This document shows, one piece after another, positions 34,749-43,446 of a DNA stretch of 64,000 bases. A program made the translations under genes and the position numbers. Origin of the DNA: Corynebacterium sp. HMSC074A01. Its GTDB lineage: Bacteria; Actinomycetota; Actinomycetes; Mycobacteriales; Mycobacteriaceae. Below the pieces are notes generated by a model that saw only the letters and a list, made by a program, of their open reading frames with translations, made no database searches and was not told where the DNA came from. Numbering within the stretch: the first letter of the stretch is position 1; each line of letters starts with the position of its first letter. Location of the stretch: assembly GCF_001831515.1 (NCBI RefSeq), contig NZ_KV825608.1, positions 15,309 through 79,308 of the forward strand. Reading direction: 5' to 3'.

Positions 34749-35387
34749 ATGGCTGTTACCCCGATCCTGGTCCCGGTTGAGAAGCGCGAAGAGTTTGGCA
34801 AGGGTGCCTCTCGCCGCCTGCGTCGCGAGGGCCGCATCCCCGGTGTCCTCTACGAAGCTGGCATTGACAACGTGCACTTCTCCGTCGACCGCATTGAGAT
34901 CTCCGCAATCGTGCGCAACGAGGGCGTCAACGCCATTCTCGAGCTCGAGTACGAGGGCGAGAAGCTGCTGTGCATGGTCAAGCACGTCGATCAGAACGTC
35001 CTGACCCTGGACATCGACCACATCGACGTCCTGGGCATTAAGCGCGGCGAGAAGGTCAACGTTGAGGTCCCGGTTGTCACCACCGGCGAGGCTCACCCGG
35101 ACGCTGTGGTCCTGGTGGAGAACGACCTCATCGAGATCGAGATCGACGCCCTGAGCATCCCGGACGAGCTCGAGGTGTCCATCGAGGGCAAGGAGATCGG
35201 CGACCAGATCCTGGCTGGCGACATTGTCCTGCCGGAGGGCGCAGCGCTGCTCTCCGACCCGGAGGACCTGCTGGTCAACTTCACCTACGAGCAGGTTGAC
35301 GAGGAGCTCGAGGAAGCTGCCGAGGAGGCCGAGGAGGGCGGCGCCGAGGCCGGTGCCGAGTCCACCGAGGAGTCTTCCGAGGAGTAA
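34749..35387 (+). CDS. rplY: 50S ribosomal protein L25 (general stress protein CTC form)
   Basis: A 212-aa two-domain L25 that binds 5S rRNA. The N-terminal L25 domain has EFGKGASRRLRREGRIPGVLY; the C-terminal TL5/CTC domain spans about residues 95-185, followed by an acidic tail of Glu/Ala/Gly. AAGGAG precedes ATG 34749. Transcribed alone from the TATACT promoter, with an attenuator-like leader and its own terminator. Confidence 0.97.
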   Translation: MAVTPILVPVEKREEFGKGASRRLRREGRIPGVLYEAGIDNVHFSVDRIEISAIVRNEGVNAILELEYEGEKLLCMVKHVDQNVLTLDIDHIDVLGIKRGEKVNVEVPVVTTGEAHPDAVVLVENDLIEIEIDALSIPDELEVSIEGKEIGDQILAGDIVLPEGAALLSDPEDLLVNFTYEQVDEELEEAAEEAEEGGAEAGAESTEESSEE

Positions 35388-35404
35388 TTCCTTCGCTTAA
35401 GTCT

Positions 35405-35436
35405 CGCCCACTGCCGCGCTCAGTGGGCGTTTCTTT
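35405..35436 (+). terminator. Terminator of rplY
   Basis: CGCCCACTG (35405-35413) / CAGTGGGCG (35421-35429) followed by TTTCTTT. It ends where the pth promoter starts. Confidence 0.9.
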
Positions 35437-35441
35437 ATGCT
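35436..35441 (+). promoter_or_regulatory. -10 box, leaderless pth gene
   Basis: TATGCT, 7 nt before GTG 35449. The same box and spacing recur at the second pth gene. Confidence 0.55.
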
Positions 35442-35448
35442 TAAAGTC

Positions 35449-36006
35449 GTGTCTTCTTCTCCAGTTCTAGTTGTCGGCCTGGGCAACCCGGGCCCCAAGT
35501 ATGCAGGCACCCGCCACAACGCGGGCATCGCGCTTATCGACGAGCTGTGCTCCCGCGCCACCCCCATGCCCGCCCAACTCGCGGTGCACAAGCGCACGAA
35601 TACCGAGGTCGCCGAGCTTGCCGCAGGCAGGCTCCTCCCCGACCGCCAGGTCATCCTCGCCCGCACCCGCGCCTTTATGAACGTCTCCGGCGGCCCCGTC
35701 AAGGCACTCGCCGACTACTTCCGCGTGGCACCAGCGGATGTCTTTGTCGCTTACGACGAGCTCGACCTTGATTTGGGCGAGGTGAAACTGCGCAAGGGCG
35801 GCGGCGACCACGGCCACAATGGCCTGAAATCAGTCACGAAGTCCTTAGGCGGCAAGCCCTACCACAAGCTCGCTCTAGGTATCGGCCGCCCGCCGGGAAG
35901 AATGGCCCCTGCCGACTACGTACTCAAGCCGTTTTCTGCCAAGGAGCAGGTCGATCTGACAATCGCGGCCGCCGATGCGGCGGATCTCTGGTTGAAATCC
36001 GTATAA
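35449..36006 (+). CDS. pth: Peptidyl-tRNA hydrolase 1
   Basis: A 185-aa enzyme that frees tRNA from prematurely released peptidyl-t[22 protein letters not shown] contains the catalytic His; [31 protein letters not shown] and [12 protein letters not shown] are the other conserved blocks. An ATG at 35437 adds four residues, but TATGCT 7 nt before GTG 35449 favours a leaderless GTG start. A paralogue lies at 37751-38323. Confidence 0.95.
   Translation: MSSSPVLVVGLGNPGPKYAGTRHNAGIALIDELCSRATPMPAQLAVHKRTNTEVAELAAGRLLPDRQVILARTRAFMNVSGGPVKALADYFRVAPADVFVAYDELDLDLGEVKLRKGGGDHGHNGLKSVTKSLGGKPYHKLALGIGRPPGRMAPADYVLKPFSAKEQVDLTIAAADAADLWLKSV
35532..35541 (-). repeat. GTCGATAAGC repeat, copy 7
   Basis: Minus-strand copy inside pth, read on the plus strand as Leu(CTT)-Ile-Asp. 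Confidence 0.7.
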
Positions 36007-36009
36007 GTT
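36004..36009 (+). promoter_or_regulatory. -10 box, leaderless FAH gene
   Basis: TAAGTT, starting with the pth stop codon, 7 nt before ATG 36017. Confidence 0.5.
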
Positions 36010-36016
36010 TAAGGGC

Positions 36017-36844
36017 ATGCGCTTAGTTACACTGCGAGTCCCCGGCCACGATTTCACCATCGCCGCCCGCCTGGAGTCCGACACCACCGCCGTGACCTTC
36101 CCGGGCTTCCCGGATGTCGGTGCCCTCCTGAAAGCAGGCGATCGCTCTACGTGGCAGGAGGGAGAAAAAGTCGAGTTCACACCCGACCAGCTCGCCCCCG
36201 TCATTCCCCGACCGGGCAAGATTATCTGCGTCGGTCTGAACTACGCCAAGCACATCGATGAGATGGGCCACGAGCGCCCCGACGTGCCCACCCTGTTCAT
36301 CAAGTTCCCCGAGGCCCTCATCGGCCCCTACGACGACGCGGAGATCCCCGACTTCAACGCCGACACCCTCGACTTCGAGGGCGAGCTTGCCGTGGTGATT
36401 GGGAAGTACACCCGCCACGTCAAAGAGGCTGATGCGAACAAGCACATCGCTGGATATTCAGTAATCAACGACTACACCCAGCGCCACATTCAAAAGCGCA
36501 CCAAGCAGTGGCACCAAGGGAAATCACTCGAAAAGACAGCCGGGTTTGGCCCCTGGTTGGACACCGAGTGGCAGCCCGGCCCCGTGCTCACCACCACCGT
36601 CAACGGCGAGGTCATGCAGCAGGCCCCCACCGACGACCTGGTGTTCTCACCCGCAAAGCTCATCGAGTTCATCTCGCACCTCTACCCGCTCGAGCCCGGT
36701 GACGTGATTGCCACCGGCACTCCCGACGGCGTGGGTCACGCGAGGAACCCCCAGCGCTACCTCGCCGACGGCGATACGGTGCGCGTAGAGATTGAGGGCC
36801 TCGGTGCCATCGAGAACACGACTCGGGTCTACCCGGCCAAGTAG
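36017..36844 (+). CDS. Fumarylacetoacetate hydrolase family protein
   Basis: A 275-aa metal-dependent enzyme of the FAH superfamily. The core begins at [17 protein letters not shown] (with catalytic His) and continues with [14 protein letters not shown] (metal-binding Glu pair), [14 protein letters not shown] and [15 protein letters not shown]. Family members hydrolyse or decarboxylate 1,3-diketo acids such as oxaloacetate or acylpyruvates. The 3' end overlaps the nitronate monooxygenase gene by 16 bp. Exact substrate unknown. Confidence 0.92.
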   Translation: MRLVTLRVPGHDFTIAARLESDTTAVTFPGFPDVGALLKAGDRSTWQEGEKVEFTPDQLAPVIPRPGKIICVGLNYAKHIDEMGHERPDVPTLFIKFPEALIGPYDDAEIPDFNADTLDFEGELAVVIGKYTRHVKEADANKHIAGYSVINDYTQRHIQKRTKQWHQGKSLEKTAGFGPWLDTEWQPGPVLTTTVNGEVMQQAPTDDLVFSPAKLIEFISHLYPLEPGDVIATGTPDGVGHARNPQRYLADGDTVRVEIEGLGAIENTTRVYPAK

Positions 36845-37734
36845 GCCTCGATCTCTTTCGCCGGTGCTTCCATGAGTTCGCCGCGGTCTTTGCCCACCAG
36901 GCAGTAGTCCGCGTCCGGCGTCATCGGGCGCAGGTAGGGGTAGATCGGCGGCATGTCACGGTAGCGCTTGGTCAACTCGTTTTCTATTCCGCGCGCGGGA
37001 CGGCCAGAGAATGCCCTGCTCACCACAGTGCGCCGATCAGTGCGCAAGAGTTCGCGGTTCCGCGGGCTCGTGCCGGCCTCGTCAGCTAAGAGGAACGCCG
37101 TGCCACAAGCAACAGCATCAGCGCCCAAATCAATGAGCCGCTCCACGTCCTCCGGCCCGCGCACCCCGCCAGCGGCGATGAAGGGAACGCCTAGCTCTGC
37201 GACCTCCTCCACGATGGTGTCCAGGTAGAGCGTGTCCGGCACCTCATCGGGAGACCACGTGCTGCGGTGCCCCCCCGCCTCGGGCCCCTGCACGATCAGG
37301 CCGTCTGCGTTCCACAGGTCCCCAATAGCCTCCCGCGCGTCCTCGATGCGAGTCACTGTGACCCACACCTCCGAGCCCACCGAGTGCAGCCGCTCGACGT
37401 GCTCGGGGTGCAGCGGCCCGAACGTCGTACTCACGATCGGCGGTGCCGCTTCAACTACCAGCTCAAACTTTTCCTCGAAACCGCTGGTGACATCGGCCTG
37501 TGGGACCTCAGCGCCGAGCTCGGCGGCGACCATCTCGACGTCGATAAGCGAAGGCTCTGGCTGCGGCATGAAGAGATTGACGCCGAAGGGCGGCTCACAT
37601 GCTTTGAGCCAGGTGCTGGCCTGATCAACAGTGCAGGTGCCCAGCGCCAAAAACCCGAAGCTGACTGCATTCACTAGCTCTGGCGTGGTCGGGCCGCCCG
37701 CCATTGGTGCGGCGACGATGCGTGGAAGGTCCAT
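36829..37734 (-). CDS. Nitronate monooxygenase (2-nitropropane dioxygenase family)
   Basis: A 301-aa FMN-dependent TIM barrel: [20 protein letters not shown] at the start, [13 protein letters not shown] (FMN phosphate and catalytic His), [19 protein letters not shown] and [16 protein letters not shown]. It detoxifies alkyl nitronates by oxidation. GAGGA lies about 10 nt before ATG 37734; an open frame further upstream overlaps the divergent pth2 and is unlikely. Homologous genes sit between the two pth genes in other corynebacteria, as far as I recall. Confidence 0.9.
   Translation of the reverse strand: MDLPRIVAAPMAGGPTTPELVNAVSFGFLALGTCTVDQASTWLKACEPPFGVNLFMPQPEPSLIDVEMVAAELGAEVPQADVTSGFEEKFELVVEAAPPIVSTTFGPLHPEHVERLHSVGSEVWVTVTRIEDAREAIGDLWNADGLIVQGPEAGGHRSTWSPDEVPDTLYLDTIVEEVAELGVPFIAAGGVRGPEDVERLIDLGADAVACGTAFLLADEAGTSPRNRELLRTDRRTVVSRAFSGRPARGIENELTKRYRDMPPIYPYLRPMTPDADYCLVGKDRGELMEAPAKEIEAYLAG
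37540..37549 (+). repeat. GTCGATAAGC repeat, copy 8
   Basis: Inside the nitronate monooxygenase gene, read on the minus strand as Leu(CTT)-Ile-Asp. Confidence 0.7.
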
Positions 37735-37737
37735 GGT

Positions 37738-37743
37738 TATGCT
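37738..37743 (+). promoter_or_regulatory. -10 box, leaderless second pth gene
   Basis: TATGCT, 7 nt before GTG 37751; identical to the box of the first pth gene. Confidence 0.55.
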
Positions 37744-37750
37744 TGTCCTC

Positions 37751-38323
37751 GTGTTCGATTTTCTCAAGCGCTTCCGGCCCGCGTCCCCTACCGCTGAGTG
37801 GCTCGTGATGGGACTGGGCAACCCCGGCCCCAAGTACGAGACCACCAAGCACAACGTGGGCGCGCTCGCTGTCGACCAGTCTGCCAAAAACCTGGCCCCC
37901 GTGCGGGGGATCAAGGCAACGGTGGAGCACATTGGCGACGTCGCGTGGGCCCGCCCCACCACCTTCATGAATCTTTCCGGCGAAGCGGTTGCTCCCCTCG
38001 CAAAGCAGCTCGGCGTACCGCCCGAGCGCATCGTGGTCATCCACGACGAGCTCGACCTGCCCGCTGGCAAGGTACGCATCAAGCTCGGCGGCAATGAAAA
38101 TGGCCACAACGGGCTCAAATCCATCACCGAGCACCTGGGCACCCGCGACTACGTGCGCGTGCGCGTCGGCATCGGCCGCCCGCCGAAGGGCGTCGCTGTC
38201 CCCGACTGGGTGCTCGGCCCTCTAGATGGCAACGAGGCGATCGAGACAGCAGCCGAGGCCGCGCGGCTTGTTTGCTCAGACGGTATCGCTGCCGCGCAAA
38301 ACGAGATCCACGCGAAGAGCTAG
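37751..38323 (+). CDS. pth2: Peptidyl-tRNA hydrolase 2 (paralogue)
   Basis: A 190-aa bacterial-type Pth, clearly related to the one at 35449 ([67 protein letters not shown]). The catalytic His and the Asn/Asp positions are kept, so it should be active. ATGs at 37733 and 37739 lie in or before the TATGCT box; GTG 37751 is the best start. Its stop overlaps the FMN reductase stop in CTAG. The symbol is used for position, not for the archaeal Pth2 fold. Confidence 0.92.
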   Translation: MFDFLKRFRPASPTAEWLVMGLGNPGPKYETTKHNVGALAVDQSAKNLAPVRGIKATVEHIGDVAWARPTTFMNLSGEAVAPLAKQLGVPPERIVVIHDELDLPAGKVRIKLGGNENGHNGLKSITEHLGTRDYVRVRVGIGRPPKGVAVPDWVLGPLDGNEAIETAAEAARLVCSDGIAAAQNEIHAKS

Positions 38324-38844
38324 GCCAGCGCCTGCTCGATATCGCCGAGCACCGTGGTCAGGTCCTTGTGCTTCTGCTCGCGCGGCTGGGGGAGGTCGTC
38401 GAAAAGCGACAGCGCGACCTGGTTGCGCACGCCGAACATGGAGAAGTTCGCCACGATCTGACGCCAGTGCTCGACTGCGCGGACTGCACCGTCAGCACCG
38501 TAGCCGACGAAGGCCACCGGCTTTGCGGCCCACTCGGAGCCCAGCGAGTCAAAAGCGTTCTTCATCGCGCCCGGCACCGAGTGGTTGTACTCGGGGGTGA
38601 TGAAGATGAATCCGTCGCAGGCGTCGATTGCAGCCGACCACTTGGTGGTGGCCTCGTCCGCGTACTGCTTGTTGGCGGCACCGGGGACCGTTTCCGCCTC
38701 CAGCAGCGGGACGCGGAAGTCCGCCAGGTCGAGCAGCTCGTAGTCGTAGCCCTCACGACCTGCTGCGTTGTCCATGACCCACTTGGCCACGGACTCGCCT
38801 GCGCGGCCCTTGCGGATGGAGCCAAGGATGACACCGATCTTCAT
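38320..38844 (-). CDS. NADPH-dependent FMN reductase (quinone/azo/chromate reductase type)
   Basis: A 174-aa flavodoxin-like reductase: IGVILGSIRKGRAGESVAKW (FMN phosphate loop) at the N-terminus and FITPEYNHSVPGAMKNAFDS, the family signature, in the middle. Related proteins reduce quinones, azo dyes or chromate using NAD(P)H. AAGGAG lies 6 nt before ATG 38844. The region upstream has two palindromes that may be operator sites. Confidence 0.92.
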   Translation of the reverse strand: MKIGVILGSIRKGRAGESVAKWVMDNAAGREGYDYELLDLADFRVPLLEAETVPGAANKQYADEATTKWSAAIDACDGFIFITPEYNHSVPGAMKNAFDSLGSEWAAKPVAFVGYGADGAVRAVEHWRQIVANFSMFGVRNQVALSLFDDLPQPREQKHKDLTTVLGDIEQALA

Positions 38845-38861
38845 GAATTTCTCCTTCCCGC

Positions 38862-38899
38862 CAACATTGTTGACGTGTCTACATTGGGTACAGAATGTA
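38862..38899 (-). promoter_or_regulatory. Promoter region with two palindromes
   Basis: CAACATTGTTG (38862-38872) and TACATT-N8-AATGTA (38880-38899). On the minus strand the distal TACATT can act as -10 for the FMN reductase, which places both palindromes around the transcription start. Confidence 0.4.
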
Positions 38900-38901
38900 T
38901 C

Positions 38902-39582
38902 CTAGCATCTCGAGAACTTTTCCAAATCCGCCGGGCTTCCCGCCGCGACGATGAGGTCGGAGCGACGCAGCTCAGACCCCGCCTCAAGCGGCACCCACCG
39001 CCCCTGTCCCTGCCGCACAGAAACAAGTTGCACACGGTAGTTTTTCCACACGTCCGCAGGGTCGAGAGGCTTTCCAACCACCGCTGCTGGCGCACTCAGC
39101 TTGGTCACGCCGTAGCCTTCTGCAATCTCGGCGAAGTCCTGGAAATCGCCGCTGAGTAGGTGCGCCACGCGCCGGCCAGTGTCGCGCTCCGGGCGCACCA
39201 CGTGGTGCACACCAATCTGGGAGAGGATGCGCGCGTGGGCCTCCGAGTCCGCTTTCGCCCAGATGTCTTTGACCCCTATTTCCACCAGGTTGGAGGCGGT
39301 CAGGATGGAGGCCTCCAGGTGCGAGCCGATCGCCACGACGACGCGCTCGACCTCCTCGATCCCGAGCTGCTGCAAGGCCTCCGGGTCGGTGCCGTCGGCA
39401 ATCAGCGCTTCGGTGAGGTAGGCGACCTGCTCGCGCACCTCCTTGTCGCCGACGTCGATGCCTAGCACCTCGACGCCGTTGTCCATCAGCTCGTGCGACA
39501 GCGCGGTGCCGAACCTCCCCAGGCCGATCACCACGACCGGCGGGATATCAATCGTTGCGCGAGAACGGAAAAACTTAGCCAA
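38902..39582 (-). CDS. ktrA: Potassium uptake regulatory protein KtrA/TrkA type
   Basis: A 226-aa cytoplasmic RCK protein that gates the partner channel. The Rossmann motif GLGRFG is at residues 20-25 with Asp43 at the end of strand 2 (NAD/ATP binding), followed by the RCK-C domain (about residues 140-226). Length fits single-RCK KtrA rather than double TrkA. Its start overlaps the end of ktrB by 8 bp, so the two are translated together. Confidence 0.92.
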   Translation of the reverse strand: MAKFFRSRATIDIPPVVVIGLGRFGTALSHELMDNGVEVLGIDVGDKEVREQVAYLTEALIADGTDPEALQQLGIEEVERVVVAIGSHLEASILTASNLVEIGVKDIWAKADSEAHARILSQIGVHHVVRPERDTGRRVAHLLSGDFQDFAEIAEGYGVTKLSAPAAVVGKPLDPADVWKNYRVQLVSVRQGQGRWVPLEAGSELRRSDLIVAAGSPADLEKFSRC

Positions 39583-40876
39583 TGAAGGGCCTTTCTTCGG
39601 GGTAGCTGAAGCGCCTGTCGACGGTCCGTGCCGCCAACGCCGCTACCAGGGTGGTTGGGCCAACTCGGCCCAGGTACATGATCATGCACAGCACAAGCTT
39701 CGACGTTGTTGAAAGGTCCGCCGTAATACCTGTAGACAATCCGGAAGTGGCAAAGGCGGAGATCACCTCAAAGGTGACCTGATCTGCCGTGAACTGTGGG
39801 TCGAAAATGCGCAGCGTGGCCACGCCGACAACAACCACCACCACACCCGCGACGCTCAACGCGAGTGCCTGGCGGGTCACCGTATGCGGCACGCTACGGT
39901 GCCCAATTGTCGTGTTTTTACGACCGCGGAACTCGGCCGCCATCGCCGCAAGCAGCACACAAAACGTAGTCACCTTGATCCCGCCTGCGGTACCCGCGGA
40001 TCCTCCGCCCAGGAACATGAGCATGTCCGTGCCCATGAGCGTGATTGGGTGGGCCTGCCCATAGTCCACGGCATTAAACCCAGCGGTGCGCGGAGAAGCA
40101 CTCGCAAAGAAAGCGTTAAGCAGCTTCTGCCCTAGCGGCATCGGCCCCAGGACCCCGCGCCACTCCGCGCAGGCGAAGAACACCATGCCAAGGAGTAAGA
40201 GAAGACCCATCGCCCAAAGCGTCATGCGCCCGGTGATAGATATCCTGCGGCGTACCAGCTCCGCCCAGACGGGAAACCCAAGGCCACCGCCAATCAGCGC
40301 GGCGGCCAGCGGCAGCAGGATCCACGCGTCGGCAGCAAAGGAAACGAGATTGTCGCTGTGCGTGGAAAATCCCGCGTTGTTGAAGGCGGAGATCGCGTGG
40401 AAGATGCCCTCCCACGCCGCACGCGGGAAGGAATACCCATAGCCCAGCATCAGCCGCGCGCCCACGAGCACCGCAATCGTGGCCTCGACCACCGCGGTAA
40501 ACGCGAAGGTAAAGATGAGGGTCCGAAGAATACCCCCGGACGTCATCGGCCGCCCCTCGTACGCCCCTGTCTTGCGTGCCTTCAAACTGATGCGTCCGGT
40601 CAAAATATACCCGGACAGTGAGGCCAGCGACATGATGCCGAGCCCACCGAGCTGGATCAGCACCAGGATGATCACTTGGCCCGCGGGACTGTAGAAGGTA
40701 GCTGTGTCCTCCACAATCAGGCCCGTCAGCGAGACCGCAGAGGTCGCTGTAAACAGTGCCGAAAGGAACGAGGCACCTCCAGCAAAAGGCATCATCAAAA
40801 GGACAGTACCCACAATGATGAGCAGCAAAAACCCGGAGGCTGTCAGCCGCGCTGGGCTCGAAAGCAACTGCTTCAC
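39575..40876 (-). CDS. ktrB: Potassium uptake membrane subunit KtrB/TrkH type
   Basis: A 433-aa ion-conducting subunit built of four M1-P-M2 units. Pore-like segments are visible at SAVSLTGL, AISAFNNAGFST, ASPRTAGFNAVD and AFATSGLSTGI, each holding the conserved Gly of the selectivity filter. Start GTG 40876, with TATAGT 8 nt upstream (leaderless). First gene of the ktrBA operon; divergent from prfC. Confidence 0.93.
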   Translation of the reverse strand: MKQLLSSPARLTASGFLLLIIVGTVLLMMPFAGGASFLSALFTATSAVSLTGLIVEDTATFYSPAGQVIILVLIQLGGLGIMSLASLSGYILTGRISLKARKTGAYEGRPMTSGGILRTLIFTFAFTAVVEATIAVLVGARLMLGYGYSFPRAAWEGIFHAISAFNNAGFSTHSDNLVSFAADAWILLPLAAALIGGGLGFPVWAELVRRRISITGRMTLWAMGLLLLLGMVFFACAEWRGVLGPMPLGQKLLNAFFASASPRTAGFNAVDYGQAHPITLMGTDMLMFLGGGSAGTAGGIKVTTFCVLLAAMAAEFRGRKNTTIGHRSVPHTVTRQALALSVAGVVVVVVGVATLRIFDPQFTADQVTFEVISAFATSGLSTGITADLSTTSKLVLCMIMYLGRVGPTTLVAALAARTVDRRFSYPEERPFIG

Positions 40877-40884
40877 GCTCTCGA

Positions 40885-40890
40885 ACTATA
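40885..40890 (-). promoter_or_regulatory. -10 box, leaderless ktrBA
   Basis: TATAGT on the minus strand, 8 nt before GTG 40876. Confidence 0.6.
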
Positions 40891-40910
40891 GACCCCTTTT
40901 TCCCACCGCG

Positions 40911-40916
40911 TAGACT
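40911..40916 (+). promoter_or_regulatory. -10 box, leaderless prfC
   Basis: TAGACT, 7 nt before ATG 40924. Confidence 0.6.
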
Positions 40917-40923
40917 CTTCGGC

Positions 40924-42513
40924 ATGAGTTCTGTCGCTTCCGAGGCCACACGCCGCCGCACCTTCGCTGTCATCGCCCACCCCGACGCCGGTAAGTCCAC
41001 GCTTACCGAGGCGCTGGCGCTGCACGCACACGTCATCTCGGAGGCCGGCGCTGTCCACGGCAAGGGCAACCGCAAGTCCACGGTCTCCGACTGGATGGAC
41101 ATGGAAAAGGACCGCGGCATCTCGATCGCCTCCTCGGCCCTCCAGTTCGAGTACGCCCCCGCCGACCACGAGGGCGAGCCCTACGTGATCAACCTGGTGG
41201 ATACCCCTGGCCACGCCGACTTCTCCGAAGATACGTACCGCGTCCTGTCCGCCGTGGACGCCGCGGTCATGCTTATCGACGCCGCGAAGGGCCTCGAGCC
41301 CCAAACCCTCAAACTCTTCCGCGTCTGCAAGGCCCGCGGACTGCCGATTGTCACCGTGGTGAACAAGTGGGACCGCGTTGGCCGCGAGCCCCTCGAGCTT
41401 GTCGACGAGATCGTCAACGAGATCGACCTCCAGCCCACTCCCCTGTACTGGCCCGTCGGCGAAGCGGGCGACTTCCGCGGGCTGGCCCACATCAGCGACG
41501 AGGGCGAGGCCGATACCTACGTCCACTTCATCCGCACCGCGGGCGGTTCCACCATCGCGCCGGAGGAGCACTACTCTCCCGACGAAGCCTCCGACAAGGA
41601 AGGCGAGACGTGGGACACCGCCGCCGAAGAGGTCGAGCTGCTCGCCGCCGATGGCGCCCTGCACAACCAGGAGCTCTTTGAACAGTGCGTGACCTCCCCG
41701 ATCATCTTCGCCTCCGCGATGCTGAACTTCGGCGTCCACCAGATCCTCGACACGCTGTGTGCGATTGCCCCGGCACCCCGACCGAAACAGGACCGCGAGC
41801 TCGACGGCGAGTTTTCCGGCGTGGTGTTCAAGGTGCAGGCGGGCATGGACCGCAACCACCGCGACACCCTGGCGTTCATGCGCGTCGTCTCCGGCGAGTT
41901 CGACCGCGGCATGCAGGTCACGCACGCTCAATCGGGCCGGACCTTCTCCACCAAATACGCGCTGACCGTCTTCGGGCGCAACCGCGACACGGTGGAAACC
42001 GCCTACCCGGGCGACATCATCGGCTTGGTCAACGCCGGCTCGCTCGCCCCCGGCGACACGATTTACACCGGCAAGGCCGTCCAGTACCCGCCCATGCCGC
42101 AGTTCGCGCCCGAGCACTTCCGCACGCTGCGTGCCAAGTCGCTGGGCAAGTACAAGCAGTTCCGCAAGGCACTTGACCAGCTCGACGCCGAGGGCGTGGT
42201 GCAGATCCTGCGCAACGACCTGCGCGGCGACGCCGCCCCGATCATGGCCGCAGTCGGCCCGATGCAGTTCGAGGTCATGCAGGCCCGTATGGAAGTGGAG
42301 TACAACGTGGAGACGGTCACCGAGCCCGTCCCCTACTCCGTGGCGCGTCGCACCGATGCAGAATCCGCGGAGGCGCTCGGTCGCCAGCGCGGTGTGGAGA
42401 TTTTCACCCGGAGCGACGGCGAACTCATCGCGCTGTTTGGCGATAAGTGGAAGCTCGCCTTCGTGGAGAAGGAGAACCCGGACCTGACAATCGAGCCGCT
42501 CATCGCGGATTAA
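40924..42513 (+). CDS. prfC: Peptide chain release factor 3
   Basis: A 529-aa GTPase that recycles RF1/RF2 after termination. G1 HPDAGKST (residues 19-26), switch/G2 around KDRGISIASSALQFEY, G3 DTPGHADFSEDTYR, G4 NKWDR (commonly NKLDR), followed by the beta-barrel and RF3 C-terminal domain with GPMQFEVMQARMEVEYNVE. Leaderless start. Its TAA overlaps the TAA of the first patatin gene in TTAA. Confidence 0.96.
   Translation: MSSVASEATRRRTFAVIAHPDAGKSTLTEALALHAHVISEAGAVHGKGNRKSTVSDWMDMEKDRGISIASSALQFEYAPADHEGEPYVINLVDTPGHADFSEDTYRVLSAVDAAVMLIDAAKGLEPQTLKLFRVCKARGLPIVTVVNKWDRVGREPLELVDEIVNEIDLQPTPLYWPVGEAGDFRGLAHISDEGEADTYVHFIRTAGGSTIAPEEHYSPDEASDKEGETWDTAAEEVELLAADGALHNQELFEQCVTSPIIFASAMLNFGVHQILDTLCAIAPAPRPKQDRELDGEFSGVVFKVQAGMDRNHRDTLAFMRVVSGEFDRGMQVTHAQSGRTFSTKYALTVFGRNRDTVETAYPGDIIGLVNAGSLAPGDTIYTGKAVQYPPMPQFAPEHFRTLRAKSLGKYKQFRKALDQLDAEGVVQILRNDLRGDAAPIMAAVGPMQFEVMQARMEVEYNVETVTEPVPYSVARRTDAESAEALGRQRGVEIFTRSDGELIALFGDKWKLAFVEKENPDLTIEPLIAD
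41271..41280 (-). repeat. GTCGATAAGC repeat, copy 9
   Basis: Minus-strand copy inside prfC, read on the plus strand as Leu(CTT)-Ile-Asp. Confidence 0.7.
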
Positions 42514-43373
42514 CTGAGGAATTCTTCCCACGCGGGCCACTCGCGCTCGAACTGCTCCTTACCCGCCACGTAGTTGCGTTGGAGTCGGCTCGTGCGCCGC
42601 TCGATGGATTCCGTCTGCATGTTGTCCGGGAAGAAGACGAGCGCATCACCTGCACTTTCTGCGGCGAGGATCTCGCGTTTGGAGGCGTTGTAGCGCGCCG
42701 GACGCTCGTGCAGCGCCGCGCCGATTTCCGGGTAGCGGCGAAACATGCCGCGCACGGCGGTCGGCTGCACCAGGGGTTTCTTCCAGTAGTCGCGGGGGCG
42801 GGTTGCTAGGACGAGAAAACGGGTGAAGCCGGCCTGGCGCGCGGCGTCGATAAGCAGGCCCCCTGAGGCCCCGAGGGCACCGTCGACGTAGGGAACCCCC
42901 TCGATCAGCGTGATCGGCATGACTTTGGGCACGGTGGATGAGGCGCGCGCCGCACTGCTGACCAGCGAAGGGTCTTGCAGAAAGTCTCCTCTCCCCCAAC
43001 TCACCGTGGTGCCGGTATCCGCGCGCATCGCCTCGACGTGGACCTGCGTGGGCGAAGCAGCGAAAGAGGCGAAGTCGAAAGGCAAGAGCTTCTCGGCGTG
43101 CCCGTAGATGAAGTCCGAGTTGAAGTAGCCCTTGCCTTTGGCGAATTTGAGCACGCCGCCGAAGTGGGGATGCGCTGCCAACTCTGTGAATGCGGCGCGC
43201 GCTCGATTCGGATCGGCCGACGCGTAGTTCAGCGCGTGGACCGCTCCGGCGGAAACCCCGCCGACCCAGCCAAACCTGACTTGTTCGATGAGGTGGACGA
43301 TCGCGGGGGCGGTGTAGGAATTGCGCATCCCGCCGCCCTCGATAATCAGGGCCACATCCCGCGCATCGATCAT
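42510..43373 (-). CDS. Patatin-like phospholipase 1
   Basis: A 287-aa cytoplasmic serine hydrolase of the patatin family. Oxyanion loop GGGMRN (residues 13-18), nucleophile elbow GVSAG with Ser41, and the catalytic Asp in YVDGALG. Acts on acyl esters of phospholipids or other lipids. The frame is open to 43517, but TAGACT sits 7 nt before ATG 43373, so that is the start. Tandem paralogue of the next gene. Confidence 0.9.
   Translation of the reverse strand: MIDARDVALIIEGGGMRNSYTAPAIVHLIEQVRFGWVGGVSAGAVHALNYASADPNRARAAFTELAAHPHFGGVLKFAKGKGYFNSDFIYGHAEKLLPFDFASFAASPTQVHVEAMRADTGTTVSWGRGDFLQDPSLVSSAARASSTVPKVMPITLIEGVPYVDGALGASGGLLIDAARQAGFTRFLVLATRPRDYWKKPLVQPTAVRGMFRRYPEIGAALHERPARYNASKREILAAESAGDALVFFPDNMQTESIERRTSRLQRNYVAGKEQFEREWPAWEEFLS
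42846..42855 (+). repeat. GTCGATAAGC repeat, copy 10
   Basis: Inside patatin gene 1, read on the minus strand as Leu(CTT)-Ile-Asp. Confidence 0.7.
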
Positions 43374-43380
43374 GCGCCAA

Positions 43381-43386
43381 AGTCTA
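43381..43386 (-). promoter_or_regulatory. -10 box, leaderless patatin 1
   Basis: TAGACT on the minus strand, 7 nt before ATG 43373; the same box and spacing as prfC. Confidence 0.6.
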
Positions 43387-43446
43387 GAGCCAAAATGCTG
43401 GTCCTGCTGGGTAAGGGATTCTTCGTCATCGCACTCTGCCGCGCGA

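Noticed and set aside
37631..37750. Upstream extension of the second pth gene
   Set aside because: Overlaps the start of the divergent nitronate monooxygenase gene and includes the -10 box TATGCT; homology begins after GTG 37751.
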